Below, one piece after another: positions 27,046-36,738 of a stretch of 64,000 nt of DNA. The stretch lies in the NCBI GenBank assembly GCA_963732905.1, contig CAVTBM010000004.1, positions 732,698-796,697 on the forward strand. Reading direction: 5' to 3'. Within the stretch, counting starts at the first letter, position 1; each line of letters starts with the position of its first letter. The notes beneath the pieces were generated by a model. That model did not search any database, had not been told where the DNA came from, and saw only the letters and a program-made list of their open reading frames with translations. This DNA is from DASQZK01 sp963732905. GTDB taxonomy: Bacteria > Bacteroidota > Bacteroidia > Bacteroidales > GCA-2748055. The position numbers and the translations under genes were made by a program.

Positions 27046-27402
27046 AAACCTTTTAAAGGCTTAAAATTTATTTATCATACCACTTTTCGATAATAAAGAA
27101 ATGTACTGGTTTCAAATGAAAAGTTACTGACAATGATTCTTTTACGTAAATATACAATAAATAGAAGAGAATACGATCAAAGGTAATGAGGTGTTATTTA
27201 TGCAGGTCAAAGCAATACTTACAATTAAAAACGATATCATTAACATTTCAGGGATAGAAATTTATGAGATATTGGATTTTCTTTATGATAAACACATAAT
27301 AATATCAGTAATAATGATAGGAAGTCCAGTAATTTAGATACACAATAGTTGAAATAAAAGCCGGAAATTTGTGGTGTCACTTTCAAAAAAAAAATTCAGA
27401 AA
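27046..27402. other. intergenic region between the kinase gene and the AKR remnant
   Basis: AT-rich, about 357 bases. It should contain the promoter of the leftward chemosensory cluster. A 45-codon open frame (27200-27337, plus strand, MQVKAILTIKND...) has no recognisable family and no ribosome-site support, so I do not call it a gene. Confidence 0.3.
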
Positions 27403-27563
27403 ATGAAAACTGGGCCATTAGGAAAAAACGGGTTGGAAGTTTCGGCATCCGGGCATGGTTGTATAGGATTAAGTTTTGGGTATGACCCCGAGACCAATAA
27501 AAAAGATGCCATCAAATTAATACGTTCTGCTTTTGAATCCGGAGTTACTTTTTTGATACGGCG
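27403..27563 (+). pseudogene. truncated, frameshifted aldo/keto reductase N-terminal remnant
   Basis: The first about 50 codons read MKTGPLGKNGLEVSASGHGC...FGYDPETNKKDAIKLIRSAFESGVTF, the unmistakable start of an aldo/keto reductase (beta-hairpin plus first barrel strand). The expected FFDTA (catalytic Asp) is present only if one T is restored in the T-run at 27550-27554: here six T instead of seven. Homology stops right after GATACGGCG at about 27563, where the sequence runs into the 3' end of the convergent araC-type gene. So the reductase lost about 85% of its length, probably by deletion. Confidence 0.85.
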
Positions 27564-27577
27564 TTTTCACGTAATAC

Positions 27578-28423
27578 TCATTCGTGAATCAGGCGATAAC
27601 TGCGGGGAGAATGCCTAGTGATCTCTTTAAACTTCCTGTTGAAGTAGGAGATATTCCCAAAACCGGTATTAAAGCAAATACTCGAAACCGACTCCGTGGT
27701 TTCAATGAGCATTTTACAAGCCTGACTTACCCTCAATTCGTTCACGAATTCGGAGAAATTTGAGCCGGTGTGGCGCTTGAAGAAATTGCAAAATCCCGAT
27801 TTCGACAGATTAAATTCATTTGCAATATTCTCAATTGAAAGGGAATTGTTGAAATTCTCGAGAATATAGGAATAGATATTATCGATCTTATTGAGTTTAT
27901 TATTTGGAATGTTGATCGAATACGTTTTTAGGGACAGCGTTTGCTTATTGCGAATTTTATAGATGTGATGGATTAATTGTAAACTCGCCATCACCAAATC
28001 GACACCTTTGAGCTTCGCCAGTTTTTCAAGTTTCTTCTTGCAATACAGAATATCGGATTTGTCAGTAAAATGCAAGCCTTGCTTTGCACTTTGCAGAAAG
28101 CTGTTGAAGGGCTGACACCCATCTGAATAAAAGATGTCATTCGTAAGCAGGAGCTCCTTGAATTTGAGAACCAGGAGACAGGAGTCTTCCCGTGTATTTT
28201 CAAATTTCCATTTATGTGGCAGAGTCGGCGCCAGGAAAGCCATGTCGGTTCCTTCAAAATTACCAATATGATTCCCGACAAACCTTTTCCCCGACGCATT
28301 CAAAATAATTATTAATTCAAATTCGGGATGAATATGGTAAGGATAATCTAATGCAAAACTCTCACTCCTGACTACCGAGATAATTTCATCTGTCTTAAGT
28401 GGAACCTTTTCAATAAACAGCAT
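27578..28423 (-). CDS. AraC family transcriptional regulator
   Basis: 281 residues. N-terminal cupin-like sensor domain (about 15-100: YPYHIHPEFELIIILNASGKRFVGNHIGNF, the classical beginning of AraC-type arm/sensor domains) and a C-terminal pair of helix-turn-helix motifs (about 185-280: IENIANEFNLSKSGFCNFFKRHTGSNFSEFVNELRV... SSICFNTGFGNISYFNRKFKEITRHSPRSYR). Divergent from the GH30 operon across 214 bases; it very likely senses a sugar derived from that operon's substrate (inference). Its 3' end abuts the AKR remnant. Confidence 0.92.
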   Translation of the reverse strand: MLFIEKVPLKTDEIISVVRSESFALDYPYHIHPEFELIIILNASGKRFVGNHIGNFEGTDMAFLAPTLPHKWKFENTREDSCLLVLKFKELLLTNDIFYSDGCQPFNSFLQSAKQGLHFTDKSDILYCKKKLEKLAKLKGVDLVMASLQLIHHIYKIRNKQTLSLKTYSINIPNNKLNKIDNIYSYILENFNNSLSIENIANEFNLSKSGFCNFFKRHTGSNFSEFVNELRVSQACKMLIETTESVSSICFNTGFGNISYFNRKFKEITRHSPRSYRLIHE

Positions 28424-28637
28424 TTAACAGATACTTTATATCAATATATTTAGCAATAATAGAAATATAGTATCAATAATTCAAATATAGTGTTAGTTTT
28501 TATTCACTTCCGGACCTACTATTGTAAGATTAGGTTTTCCTGGTGCCGTCCGCAGTTTTATTATGGATGGGTATGGCAATATAACTACTTGACGGGAAGG
28601 GTATGAGGGAAGCTGGTACTAACTAAAACCAACAATT

Positions 28638-31600
28638 ATGAAATTAAGGATTATACTTTTAACGGCTGCACTTATTGCCGCCTCAGCAAATGTGCAATCA
28701 CAATCAACGGGCTTGTCCCTTGATTTTTCACTGCCTCTGGATGGAGGATGGAAGAATGATACACAATACAGCCTTCATCTGGAAAATGGATCATTGAGAG
28801 CAGATGTCGATAAATTTGCAGCCTGGGCAGGGTTTAAGTATGTATTGCCCTCCACCCTGGATATTTCCGCAAATCCAATCGTTAGCCTTAAGCTCAAAGG
28901 CAGCTTGCCTTTCGTGTTTTATGTCTATCTCACCGATTCAGTGAACAATGTATTACGGTCTTCAAGAGTACATTATTCAGGAGATAAATTTGGAGAATAT
29001 TTATTCGAATTTACCGATCCCGGAAGTGTGGATCTCACGAAAGTTAAAGAACTGATATTTGCAGTAAACGGAGATGCATTGTCATGGAGTGGCACCTTTT
29101 GGATGGATGATCTGAGGATAGGAGATCAGGCTGCTAAAATAGCCGGTCTGGCAAGTGTCAGGGACATGATTGTGGCTGCTAATTCAACATCCGTAACAGT
29201 AAAGCTTACAGATATAATAAATGCCGGTTCACTGGATTTATCCGGTGGAGACGCGCTAATTGAAAACGTGGCATTTTCCGCAATTTCAAATCAAATGGCA
29301 ACACTGACATTTGATTGTAAACCCGATGCCACCGGATCAGATATTGTTACTATAACGACCAAAGGAGCGGACGGATACAATGATTATCCGGTGGATTTCA
29401 ATTTAACGGTAGAAGGAAATAACCCTCCGGTAATGAATGCTGTCAATGATATTGACGCCCCTGTCGGACAAGACATTGAGGTAATGCTTGCTGGTATTTC
29501 CGATGCAAATTCTTCACTTGAACAAGCGATTAACATCTCAGTTACCAACAGCGACGGGCTTGTGATCTCTAATCCTGAAGTCAGCTATGATCAAAACAGT
29601 CCCTATGCTAAATTGACATTTACAACATTGCATGCCGGGACATCCACCATTGATGTTGAGCTACAGGATGACGGTGCTGTCAACAATTCTTCGACCTACT
29701 CTTTTGATGTTGTTGTTTACGATAATTTCAACAATCCGCCAAATTTTGATATCCAGGCGCTGAATGAGATGTTTCTAAGTAATGGGTCGATAGAAATCCC
29801 ACTGAATAATGTGACGGATGGTGACGACAATTCACAAATTTTAAACTACTCGGCAAAAAGTTTAAATACAGCGGTAATTTCAAATCCCGTGCAGATTTCG
29901 TATATCGAAGGGAATCCTTCGAAGCCAAAAATAGTCTGCAATGCAATTGCTACAGGGGTTGCTAAAATTGAAGTGAGTGTTTCTGATGAGGCTGTGGGTT
30001 CGGGTAACGGGAACCAGACAAGCACTAAAACAATTACGGTGGATGTTATCGAAGCTCCCCTGACCGGATTAATCATAGACCCCGCAAATTTTGATGCAGA
30101 TTATGCTGCCCAAAAATATAAGATTGAAAGTGAAGGCATTTCCCAAACCATTTCAAATGTAGTTTTTGACGGCTCAGAGTGTTTACACATCAACTGTATC
30201 AGCAAGGGAACATGGACCGGGTTCTGGTACAGGACCCCCGATCTGGATCTATCCAAAAATCCCTATATTAGTTACGAGGTCTACTCGGTGGATAATGCCA
30301 TTCAGACACACGCCTATTTTTATGATAATTTTGGAGAGCGAAATGTTGATGGGGCCCATGCCGAGCGGAAAGATGTCCCTGCCAACCAATGGACGACCGT
30401 ACTTTTGGATTACAGGCAGGCTGGAGAATTGCTGGGCAGTGGCGGTGAGCTGATCAATATTTCACGCCTGGATACGATCCTGTTCAATTATCATCCGAGT
30501 TTTGGCTGGCCCTTTACCGATTACGCGGGGGAGTTGTATATCAGAAACATAAGAATTGGTGATGCAGTGACGATTGCGCCGGTTCTGACTCCTTCGGCTA
30601 CACTTGACGACATCCCCGATCAATCAGTGTTTGTCAATACCGGATCATACAGTCTTTCAATCGGAGGAATTTCTGCCGGCGAAAACAGCCTGTCGGAACC
30701 AGTGGCTACGCTAACATTTGACCAATCGCAAACCGTATTTTCGGGTATCACGTTGTCGTCTGTAAATAGTTCCGGTGAAGCTGAATTAAACTATACCACT
30801 TCAGAAAATAAAGGTTCTGTGACCGTAACCATTGAGATCTCTGCTTCCGGCTCTGAAAGTGTATCGAAGAGCTTTGTACTTGAAGCCGTTGATAACCAGG
30901 CAACCAACCTTGCAACCGTCGATATAGACCTTTCTGAGCGCAGCCAGCGCTTCTTCGGATTCGGAGCTTACCGCCCGGACAGAAACTATATTGATCAGTT
31001 TGTCAGCGATGCAGGTGGTACTATTGTTCGCTTACAAATGAATGGCGATGAAATAGAACCTTTGAATGATAATTCGAACCCCGATGCGCTTGACAAATCA
31101 AAACTCGATTATTCGCATTTAGATCTCGACTATATAAAATTTGTTCATGAAGCTGGTGTAGAGCACTTTTTTGTTACCGTATTTTCTGCGCCTTCATGGA
31201 TGAAGCAAAATTTAAGTACCAACTTCCAACAACCTCAGGCTCCAGGCTGGGAATCAACCACCAATAAGGTTGATCCCATTTATTACGACGAATATGTTGA
31301 ATTCATGGTGGCGATTGTGGAAATAATAAAGGAGGAAACAGGTGTTGAATTGGACGGTATTTGCCCACAGAATGAACCCGCTTTTTGTGAGCCCTATGTT
31401 TCAGGGATCCTGGATCCGGTTCATATGGCAGAAGTGTGTGGAATGCTGGGTGAAAAACTTGCACAAAAAGGCTTTGCTACCAGGGTGATTAATTCCGAAC
31501 AGGTATTTAACCAGTCACACTATTCTGTAAATGAGTATATTGACCAGGTGCAACTCAATGCTACAGCCAATCAGTATACGCAAATCATCGGGATGCATTA

Positions 31601-32768
31601 TCCCGATAACAATGCCGCAGCCTGGGCCGGTCAGTATGCAAATTGCCAGGAAGGAAGCTATCCGAAGGAATTGTGGGCTACTGAATGTTCTGCTGTAGGT
31701 AACGACTGGGCAAATGTAATGGGTAATATCAGTGAGATTATAACCGGGCTGAACAATGGGCTCAGCTCATGGGCTGTTGCTTCATGGAACCGCGGACCCT
31801 TATTCAGCAATGACTATAATCCGGTGGGAGACCAGCTTGGGGTCGTGTATGGTGGAACTCCAAGCAGGCACTTTTACGCACTCAAGAATTTGTACCAGTC
31901 CATCAGACCTGGAGCCTACCATGTAGCATCAACATCAGACAATAGCGCGATCAAAGCAACGGTCTTTATAAACGACAGTGATTCAAGCCTGGCGGTTATT
32001 TTGCAAAATACCGGTAATGCTGCTGTTAAATGCAGGTTAACTGGTGATTTAATCCCCCAAACGTATAAGGCTTACCGCACCAGCCGGGTTGAAAAATATG
32101 TTGAGACTGATCCGTTTTACGAAGGAATGATTCTGCTTCCAGCTTCCAGTATTACAACACTTATTGGCAAAACAGGAGCGAATAATTCACCAACAATGGA
32201 TCCGCTGTCTGATATGGAATTACTATCCGGTGACGGCGAACAGGTAATTAATTTAACGGGGATTACGAATGGCGATGGTAACGACCAGGAATTGTCTTTG
32301 TCTGCAACTGTTTCTCCAGCCGGAATTATTACCGATCCTTTAATCACCTATTCTTCTCCGGATGCTACCGGCACTTTGACCTTTTCGACCCTGACGGATC
32401 AGGCAGGAACGGCAGTTATTACGATCACCGTAAAAGATAATGGAGGAACAGAGAATGGTGGGATCGATTCTCTTAAAATTTCATTTTCAGTTGTTGTATC
32501 TTTGGACGACGGGATCGAAGATTTGTCGTCACTAATAAAATACTATCCCAACCCGGTGAAAGATAAACTAATGATTCAGCTTCCCGGGTCATCTGACAAT
32601 ACTTCCGTTTATATATATAATTCGATGGGAATGATGATCGGGAATAATGAAATCAACTTTACGGGAAATTATATGAGTGTAGATATGTCGGAGCTATCGT
32701 CAGGTTTATATTTCGTAGAAATTAAATCAAGCAAACTTCATCAGATACTAAAAATTGTAAAAGAATAA
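28638..32768 (+). CDS. secreted GH30-like glycoside hydrolase, multidomain, T9SS cargo
   Basis: 1376 residues. Signal peptide (MKLRIILLTAALIAASANVQSQ). N-terminal carbohydrate-binding-like beta-sandwich (about 25-175), two Ig-like/cadherin-like modules, a second CBM-like module (about 480-650), another Ig-like domain, then a GH30 catalytic barrel from about residue 755 (FFGFGAYRPDRNYID). Acid/base Glu913 lies in ICPQNEPAF and nucleophile Glu1016 in LWATECSAV, the two conserved GH30 glutamates. A post-barrel beta domain, a further Ig-like repeat and the Por tail (YYPNPVKDKLMIQL...SGLYFVEI) follow. GH30 enzymes act on beta-linked xylan, glucuronoxylan, glucan or galactan; which is unclear. Exported by T9SS. 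Confidence 0.9.
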   Translation: MKLRIILLTAALIAASANVQSQSTGLSLDFSLPLDGGWKNDTQYSLHLENGSLRADVDKFAAWAGFKYVLPSTLDISANPIVSLKLKGSLPFVFYVYLTDSVNNVLRSSRVHYSGDKFGEYLFEFTDPGSVDLTKVKELIFAVNGDALSWSGTFWMDDLRIGDQAAKIAGLASVRDMIVAANSTSVTVKLTDIINAGSLDLSGGDALIENVAFSAISNQMATLTFDCKPDATGSDIVTITTKGADGYNDYPVDFNLTVEGNNPPVMNAVNDIDAPVGQDIEVMLAGISDANSSLEQAINISVTNSDGLVISNPEVSYDQNSPYAKLTFTTLHAGTSTIDVELQDDGAVNNSSTYSFDVVVYDNFNNPPNFDIQALNEMFLSNGSIEIPLNNVTDGDDNSQILNYSAKSLNTAVISNPVQISYIEGNPSKPKIVCNAIATGVAKIEVSVSDEAVGSGNGNQTSTKTITVDVIEAPLTGLIIDPANFDADYAAQKYKIESEGISQTISNVVFDGSECLHINCISKGTWTGFWYRTPDLDLSKNPYISYEVYSVDNAIQTHAYFYDNFGERNVDGAHAERKDVPANQWTTVLLDYRQAGELLGSGGELINISRLDTILFNYHPSFGWPFTDYAGELYIRNIRIGDAVTIAPVLTPSATLDDIPDQSVFVNTGSYSLSIGGISAGENSLSEPVATLTFDQSQTVFSGITLSSVNSSGEAELNYTTSENKGSVTVTIEISASGSESVSKSFVLEAVDNQATNLATVDIDLSERSQRFFGFGAYRPDRNYIDQFVSDAGGTIVRLQMNGDEIEPLNDNSNPDALDKSKLDYSHLDLDYIKFVHEAGVEHFFVTVFSAPSWMKQNLSTNFQQPQAPGWESTTNKVDPIYYDEYVEFMVAIVEIIKEETGVELDGICPQNEPAFCEPYVSGILDPVHMAEVCGMLGEKLAQKGFATRVINSEQVFNQSHYSVNEYIDQVQLNATANQYTQIIGMHYPDNNAAAWAGQYANCQEGSYPKELWATECSAVGNDWANVMGNISEIITGLNNGLSSWAVASWNRGPLFSNDYNPVGDQLGVVYGGTPSRHFYALKNLYQSIRPGAYHVASTSDNSAIKATVFINDSDSSLAVILQNTGNAAVKCRLTGDLIPQTYKAYRTSRVEKYVETDPFYEGMILLPASSITTLIGKTGANNSPTMDPLSDMELLSGDGEQVINLTGITNGDGNDQELSLSATVSPAGIITDPLITYSSPDATGTLTFSTLTDQAGTAVITITVKDNGGTENGGIDSLKISFSVVVSLDDGIEDLSSLIKYYPNPVKDKLMIQLPGSSDNTSVYIYNSMGMMIGNNEINFTGNYMSVDMSELSSGLYFVEIKSSKLHQILKIVKE

Positions 32769-32789
32769 ATCAATTATAACCTTATTAAT

Positions 32790-33800
32790 ATGAAAATACT
32801 ATTTATTGGAGGTACCGGAAATATTTCAGGTGCCTGCACACGCGAAGCCCTGCGACAGGGGATGGAGGTCTATCATTTAAACAGGGGTAGTTCGGGTAAA
32901 AAAGCTCCGGAAGGAGTTATCACCATCACTGCTGATATAAATGAATCAGGCGAAGTGGCAAAAAAACTGAAAGGCCTTAAATTTGATGCCGTAGCTAATT
33001 TTGTTGCTTTTAAGGCTGAGGATATTGAAAGGGACTATCTGCTGTTTAAAGATATTACTTCCCAGTATATTTTTATCAGTTCTGCCTCTGCCTACCAAAA
33101 GCCACTATCTCACCCTATTGTAACAGAGTCTACCCCACTGAAGAATCCTTTCTGGGACTATTCGAGGGATAAAATTGCCTGCGAGGATAAGCTCAACACC
33201 CTTTACCGGGAGAATGATTTTCCAATAACCATTGTTCGTCCGTCGCTGACCTACGACACTGTCATTCCGGTTGCCCTGGGCAGCTGGGACGATTATACCA
33301 TCGTGAAACGCATGCTGGCGGGTAAACCTGTCGTGGTTCAGGGAGACGGAACTTCGCTCTGGACAATCACACATTCTGAGGACTTCGCCATAGGTTTTGT
33401 TGGCTTGCTTGGCCATCAGCAGGCCATTGGTCATGCTTTTCATATCACTTCAGACGAGATTCTTACATGGGATCAGATCTATGAAGCAGTTGGCGCTGCC
33501 GTTGGAGTTAAACCTAATATTGTTCACGTTTCTTCTGATTTTATAGCAGGAGTGGTGAAGGAAATAGGTCAGGACTGGCTGGTGGGTAATTTTCTGGGTG
33601 ATAAATCCATCAGTGCCGTTTTCGACAATTCAAAGATTAAAACCTTCGTACCGGAATTTAAAGCTACCATTCCTTTCAAGAAAGGAATAAAACGGACCAT
33701 TGAATGGTTCCAGGCTGATGAAAGCCGTATGAAAATCAATGAATTCTGGAATGAAACCATTGATGCTATTTTAGAGCGCTACAATAAAGTAGGAAAGTAA
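32790..33800 (+). CDS. NAD-dependent epimerase/dehydratase (extended SDR)
   Basis: 336 residues. Rossmann start MKILFIGGTGNISGACTREAL with GGTGxxS/G cofactor motif; NFVAFKAEDIERD and the catalytic region SSASAYQKP...WDYSRDKIACE, in which the usual YxxxK reads YSRDK. The C-terminal half (VVVQGDGTSLWTITHSEDFAIGFVGLL) is like sugar-nucleotide or RNA-binding-type SDRs of the CSP41 group. It is 22 bases downstream of the GH30 gene and likely co-transcribed; a role in converting the released sugar is inferred. Confidence 0.85.
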   Translation: MKILFIGGTGNISGACTREALRQGMEVYHLNRGSSGKKAPEGVITITADINESGEVAKKLKGLKFDAVANFVAFKAEDIERDYLLFKDITSQYIFISSASAYQKPLSHPIVTESTPLKNPFWDYSRDKIACEDKLNTLYRENDFPITIVRPSLTYDTVIPVALGSWDDYTIVKRMLAGKPVVVQGDGTSLWTITHSEDFAIGFVGLLGHQQAIGHAFHITSDEILTWDQIYEAVGAAVGVKPNIVHVSSDFIAGVVKEIGQDWLVGNFLGDKSISAVFDNSKIKTFVPEFKATIPFKKGIKRTIEWFQADESRMKINEFWNETIDAILERYNKVGK

Positions 33801-33888
33801 TAAAACGCACTTTTTTTCGTGCACAATGAAGACTTACATGTTTCTGAATACAAAAAATAATCTACAACATTAAATAAAAAAAACAGAT

Positions 33889-34869
33889 ATGGAACCAGTA
33901 TATCAAGCAGCATTAATAGGATGCGGCGATTATTTAAGATGGGAAATTGATACCCTGAACGCTTCAAAACACCTGAACGTTAAGTACACCTATGATACTG
34001 ACAGCGCAAAGAGTGAAAAACGGGCAAAACAATTATCCGCCAAGCAGGTACAATCGGCCGACGATATTTTTAGTGATGAAGCTATAAAAGTTGTATTGGT
34101 GTTTACACCTCCTTTTGCCAGAGAGGAATACATCAGAAAGGCAGTGGAAAGCGGGAAGCATATTATCACTACAAAACCGCTCGCTCCAAATCTTGCGGCT
34201 GCAGAAAACCTTTACAAAATGGTTCAGAACAAGGTGAACTGTTCTGTTTTTTATGGACGTACAGGCGATTCTTCTGCTGACACACTTAAGCGAATCCTGG
34301 ATTCAGGCGAAATTGGTCGACTGGCAATTTATAAGGAAGACTGGTTTCACCACTACCCCACATGGAACAAATGGGCAACCATGAAAGACAAAAATGGCGG
34401 CCCCTTTATGGATGCAATGGTCCATAACCTGAACAAATCGAGGTATCTAATCGGGTCGAAAGTAAAAAATGTGGTTTTCTCCTCTGAGAATTATGCACAG
34501 AAACTGGATTGCAACGATACGGAATTTATGCAGGTATACTTTGAGAACGGAAGCGTCGCCTACCTGTTTATCACCTGGGCTGCCGACCTGCCTGTTTACG
34601 ATCCGACGGGAAATGACCGGGAACATATTGGCATACAGCATCTCATTACCAACCAGGGCTGGTACATCAGTTTCACAGAAATAAATGGTGTCAGCAGCAT
34701 TAAAGCAGTTAAGGAAGATAAGGTTAAATCATGGCCGGTTGTCAAAAACGCGCTGACTCCCTACGACGATTTTGTCATGAACATTGAAAAAGGGATTGCC
34801 CAGCCTTTCGACATAAAAGATGCCATCATTGATATAGAAATATTAAATAAGGCCTATAAACTGGGATAG
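33889..34869 (+). CDS. Gfo/Idh/MocA family oxidoreductase
   Basis: 326 residues. N-terminal NAD(P) Rossmann domain (about 1-120: AALIGCGDYLRWEIDTL, VVLVFTPPFAREEYIRKAVESGKHIITTKPLA with the KP motif) and a C-terminal alpha/beta substrate domain (about 125-326: GPFMDAMVHNLNKSRYLIG...). These enzymes oxidise or reduce sugars and inositols. It follows the epimerase with an 89-base gap and ends in a good terminator (34896-34925), completing an operon GH30-SDR-Gfo/Idh under the AraC regulator. Substrate unknown. Confidence 0.88.
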   Translation: MEPVYQAALIGCGDYLRWEIDTLNASKHLNVKYTYDTDSAKSEKRAKQLSAKQVQSADDIFSDEAIKVVLVFTPPFAREEYIRKAVESGKHIITTKPLAPNLAAAENLYKMVQNKVNCSVFYGRTGDSSADTLKRILDSGEIGRLAIYKEDWFHHYPTWNKWATMKDKNGGPFMDAMVHNLNKSRYLIGSKVKNVVFSSENYAQKLDCNDTEFMQVYFENGSVAYLFITWAADLPVYDPTGNDREHIGIQHLITNQGWYISFTEINGVSSIKAVKEDKVKSWPVVKNALTPYDDFVMNIEKGIAQPFDIKDAIIDIEILNKAYKLG

Positions 34870-34895
34870 ATGATGCAGGTAAGCCTGTAAATCGG

Positions 34896-34925
34896 AAGCA
34901 CTGCCTTAGATGCAGTGTTTTTATT
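34896..34925 (+). terminator. intrinsic terminator of the GH30 operon
   Basis: Stem CACTGC (34899-34904) with GCAGTG (34912-34917), flanked by AAG/TTT extension pairs, loop CTTAGAT, then TTTTTATT. It lies 27 bases after the Gfo/Idh stop. Confidence 0.75.
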
Positions 34926-34942
34926 GAACTTAATTTAAAAGA

Positions 34943-34969
34943 AAAGCCATGTAATAATCACATGGCTTT
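34943..34969. terminator. bidirectional hairpin terminator between operon and tRNA
   Basis: AAAGCCATGT with ACATGGCTTT (10 bp, loop of 7). On the minus strand it follows the tRNA 3' end directly and is followed by TTTTAAATTAA, so it can end the tRNA transcript; it can also back up the plus-strand terminator. Confidence 0.65.
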
Positions 34970-34974
34970 CTTTG

Positions 34975-35048
34975 TGGGCCCAGCTGGGCTCGAACCAGCG
35001 ACCCCCTGATTATGAGTCAGGTGCTCTAACCAGCTGAGCTATGGGCCC
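34975..35048 (-). tRNA. tRNA with anticodon CAT, probably tRNA-Ile2 (or tRNA-Met)
   Basis: 74 bases without encoded CCA. Acceptor GGGCCCA pairs with TGGGCCC, discriminator A; D arm GCTCAGCTGGTTAGAGC; anticodon stem CCTGA/TCAGG with loop CTCATAA (CAT); T arm GCTGG-TTCGAGC-CCAGC. The anticodon CAT fits Met, but the acceptor and the T-arm/variable region (GGGGGTCGCTGGTTCGAGCC) resemble the tRNA-Ile2 type in which C34 becomes lysidine; not an initiator (pairs at position 1-72). Confidence 0.85.
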
Positions 35049-35147
35049 GAAATTTTTAAAAGCTGGAATTTGGGACTGCAATAATACGCAAATGTTAGAA
35101 AATATTCAATAAAAAAATGCAGGATTCTGGTTGGAAGAAGAATATTG

Positions 35148-35372
35148 AACCACATAAGGCACATAAGGGCACATAAGAAGAAGAGAGGAAGAACCACATA
35201 AGGCACATAAGGGCACATAGGAAGATGGGAGTTGAACCACATAAGGACACATGAGAGCACATAAGAAGAAGAGAGGAAGAACCACATGAGGCACATGAGG
35301 GCACATAAGAAGAGGGGAACCAGTTAGGGCACATAAGAAGAAGAGCGGGGAAGCACGTTAGGCACATAAGGG
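35148..35372. repeat. tandem repeat array A (41+3n-bp family), forward orientation
   Basis: Imperfect tandem units of about 43-45 bp, beginning at 35148, 35192, 35235 and 35280 with further degenerate copies. Each contains three spaced CACATAAGG-type blocks followed by an AAGAAGAGAGGAAG purine tail. The same family recurs in opposite orientation at 37315-37573 and 38354-38699. Reading frames across it are open in several frames only because the unit is low-complexity. Confidence 0.9.
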
Positions 35373-35393
35373 AAAATGAAAATTTTGGAGCCT

Positions 35394-35423
35394 GTGAAAA
35401 ATTTTGTGTAAACTGGTAACTGC
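35394..35423. repeat. IS256 terminal inverted repeat, left
   Basis: Begins GTGAAAAATTTTGTGTAAA and ends CTGGTAACTGC; matches the reverse complement of 36739-36771 with a few mismatches and indels. Confidence 0.75.
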
Positions 35424-35426
35424 AGG

Positions 35427-36647
35427 TTATATTCGACATCTGTCTCCAAATTTAATAACAAATTGATTAATAATAATTCCCCATTTAGTGATTGGCATTG
35501 TCCACTTTAGCTGGATGTTGCTCAGGGCAAGGTAAACAGCCTTCAGGACTGCCTGGTCATCAGGGAAAACTGTTTTAACTTTGGTGTATTTACGGATTCC
35601 ACTATTCACACTTTCGATCGCATTTGTGGTATATATGATTTTTCTGATTTCCAATGGAAAATCGAAGTAGGCCGTGAGTTCCTCCCAGTTTGTCTTCCAG
35701 GATTTAATGGCATAAGCATATTTTGCCCCCCATTTTTTATCAAATTCATCCAAAGCATCGTAAGCAATTTCTTTGTTAATAGCTCCATAAACGAGTTTAA
35801 GATCAGCCATAAACACTTTTCTTTCTTTCCATGCCACATAACGTGCACTATTGCGGATTTGGTGAACAATGCAAAGCTGGCAGATCGTTTGAGGAAAAAC
35901 TGCGTTTACAGCCTGGCGTATTCCGGCAAGATTATCGGTGCAGGCAATCAGGATGTCTTCTACCCCACGGGCTTTGAGATCGGTAAGCACATTCAACCAG
36001 AACGATGCACTTTCGGTTTCGGATATCCACATTCCAAGAACTTCTTTTAGCCCGTCTTTCTTCAGCCCGATGATCAGATAAATCGTTTTCCCGATAACCC
36101 GGCCATTATGACGAACCTTTAATACAATGCCATCCATCCAGACCACAAAATAGACACTTTCCAAGGGCCTTTGCTGCCATTGCTTAATGTTCTCTAAAAT
36201 GGAATTGGTGATATTCGATACCGTGCCTTCACTCAACTCAATGCCATAGATCTCCTGGATTGTTGCCTCAATATCACGGGTGCTCATACCCCGGGAATAC
36301 AAGGTAATAATCGCCTGTTCAATGCGTGCCGACATGCGCTGGTGCTTTGGAACAATCACCGGATCAAAGCTTGAGTCACGATCCCTGGGAACCTCCAATG
36401 GAATATCTCCAATATCGGTTTTTAGCGTTTTACTGCTATACCCGTTGCGATTATTTCCACCCGTCTTTTCATTGGGTTTATGCTTCTGGTAGCCAAGATG
36501 TTCATCCAACTCTGCCTTTAACATGCCTTCAACCGCCTGTTTATATAGCACATGGAAGAAATCATCCAGCTCAGATTGTGATTTGATCTTGCGCAGTGCT
36601 TCCTGCGGGATCTCAAAATCATCTTTGTTCTTGTCTTTGTCTTTCAT
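35427..36647 (-). CDS. IS256-family (mutator-type) transposase
   Basis: 406 residues, full length for the family. The N-terminal DNA-binding part carries GMLKAELDEHLGYQKH, then NNRNGYSSKTLKTDIGDIPLEVPRDRDSSF, GMSTRDIEATIQEIYG and the DDE core: Asp in VVWMDGIVLKVR, Asp in LIACTDNLAGI, and Glu in IYTTNAIESVNSGIRK. IS256 transposases cut and paste as circles with 8-9-bp target duplications. No frameshift, so potentially active. The start has a short AT-rich leader between it and the right terminal repeat. Confidence 0.95.
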   Translation of the reverse strand: MKDKDKNKDDFEIPQEALRKIKSQSELDDFFHVLYKQAVEGMLKAELDEHLGYQKHKPNEKTGGNNRNGYSSKTLKTDIGDIPLEVPRDRDSSFDPVIVPKHQRMSARIEQAIITLYSRGMSTRDIEATIQEIYGIELSEGTVSNITNSILENIKQWQQRPLESVYFVVWMDGIVLKVRHNGRVIGKTIYLIIGLKKDGLKEVLGMWISETESASFWLNVLTDLKARGVEDILIACTDNLAGIRQAVNAVFPQTICQLCIVHQIRNSARYVAWKERKVFMADLKLVYGAINKEIAYDALDEFDKKWGAKYAYAIKSWKTNWEELTAYFDFPLEIRKIIYTTNAIESVNSGIRKYTKVKTVFPDDQAVLKAVYLALSNIQLKWTMPITKWGIIINQFVIKFGDRCRI

Positions 36648-36738
36648 AATACTGCATCATTTTGTAAAATTAAACGATTTCAATTCGGTCTAAAAAATCT
36701 TTGAGCTTTTTATGGCTCCAGATTTTTTAAACCTTGAC

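Noticed and set aside
27200..27337. 45-codon open frame MQVKAILTIKND
   Set aside because: No family, no ribosome-site support, AT-rich intergenic DNA.
34975..35048. Initiator tRNA-fMet
   Set aside because: Position 1-72 is a regular G-C pair and the D arm lacks initiator features.
35039..35439. Open frames through array A encoding VCPHVPHVVLPLFF-type repeats
   Set aside because: Low-complexity translation of a tandem repeat, in several frames and on a non-coding strand; no ribosome site or family.
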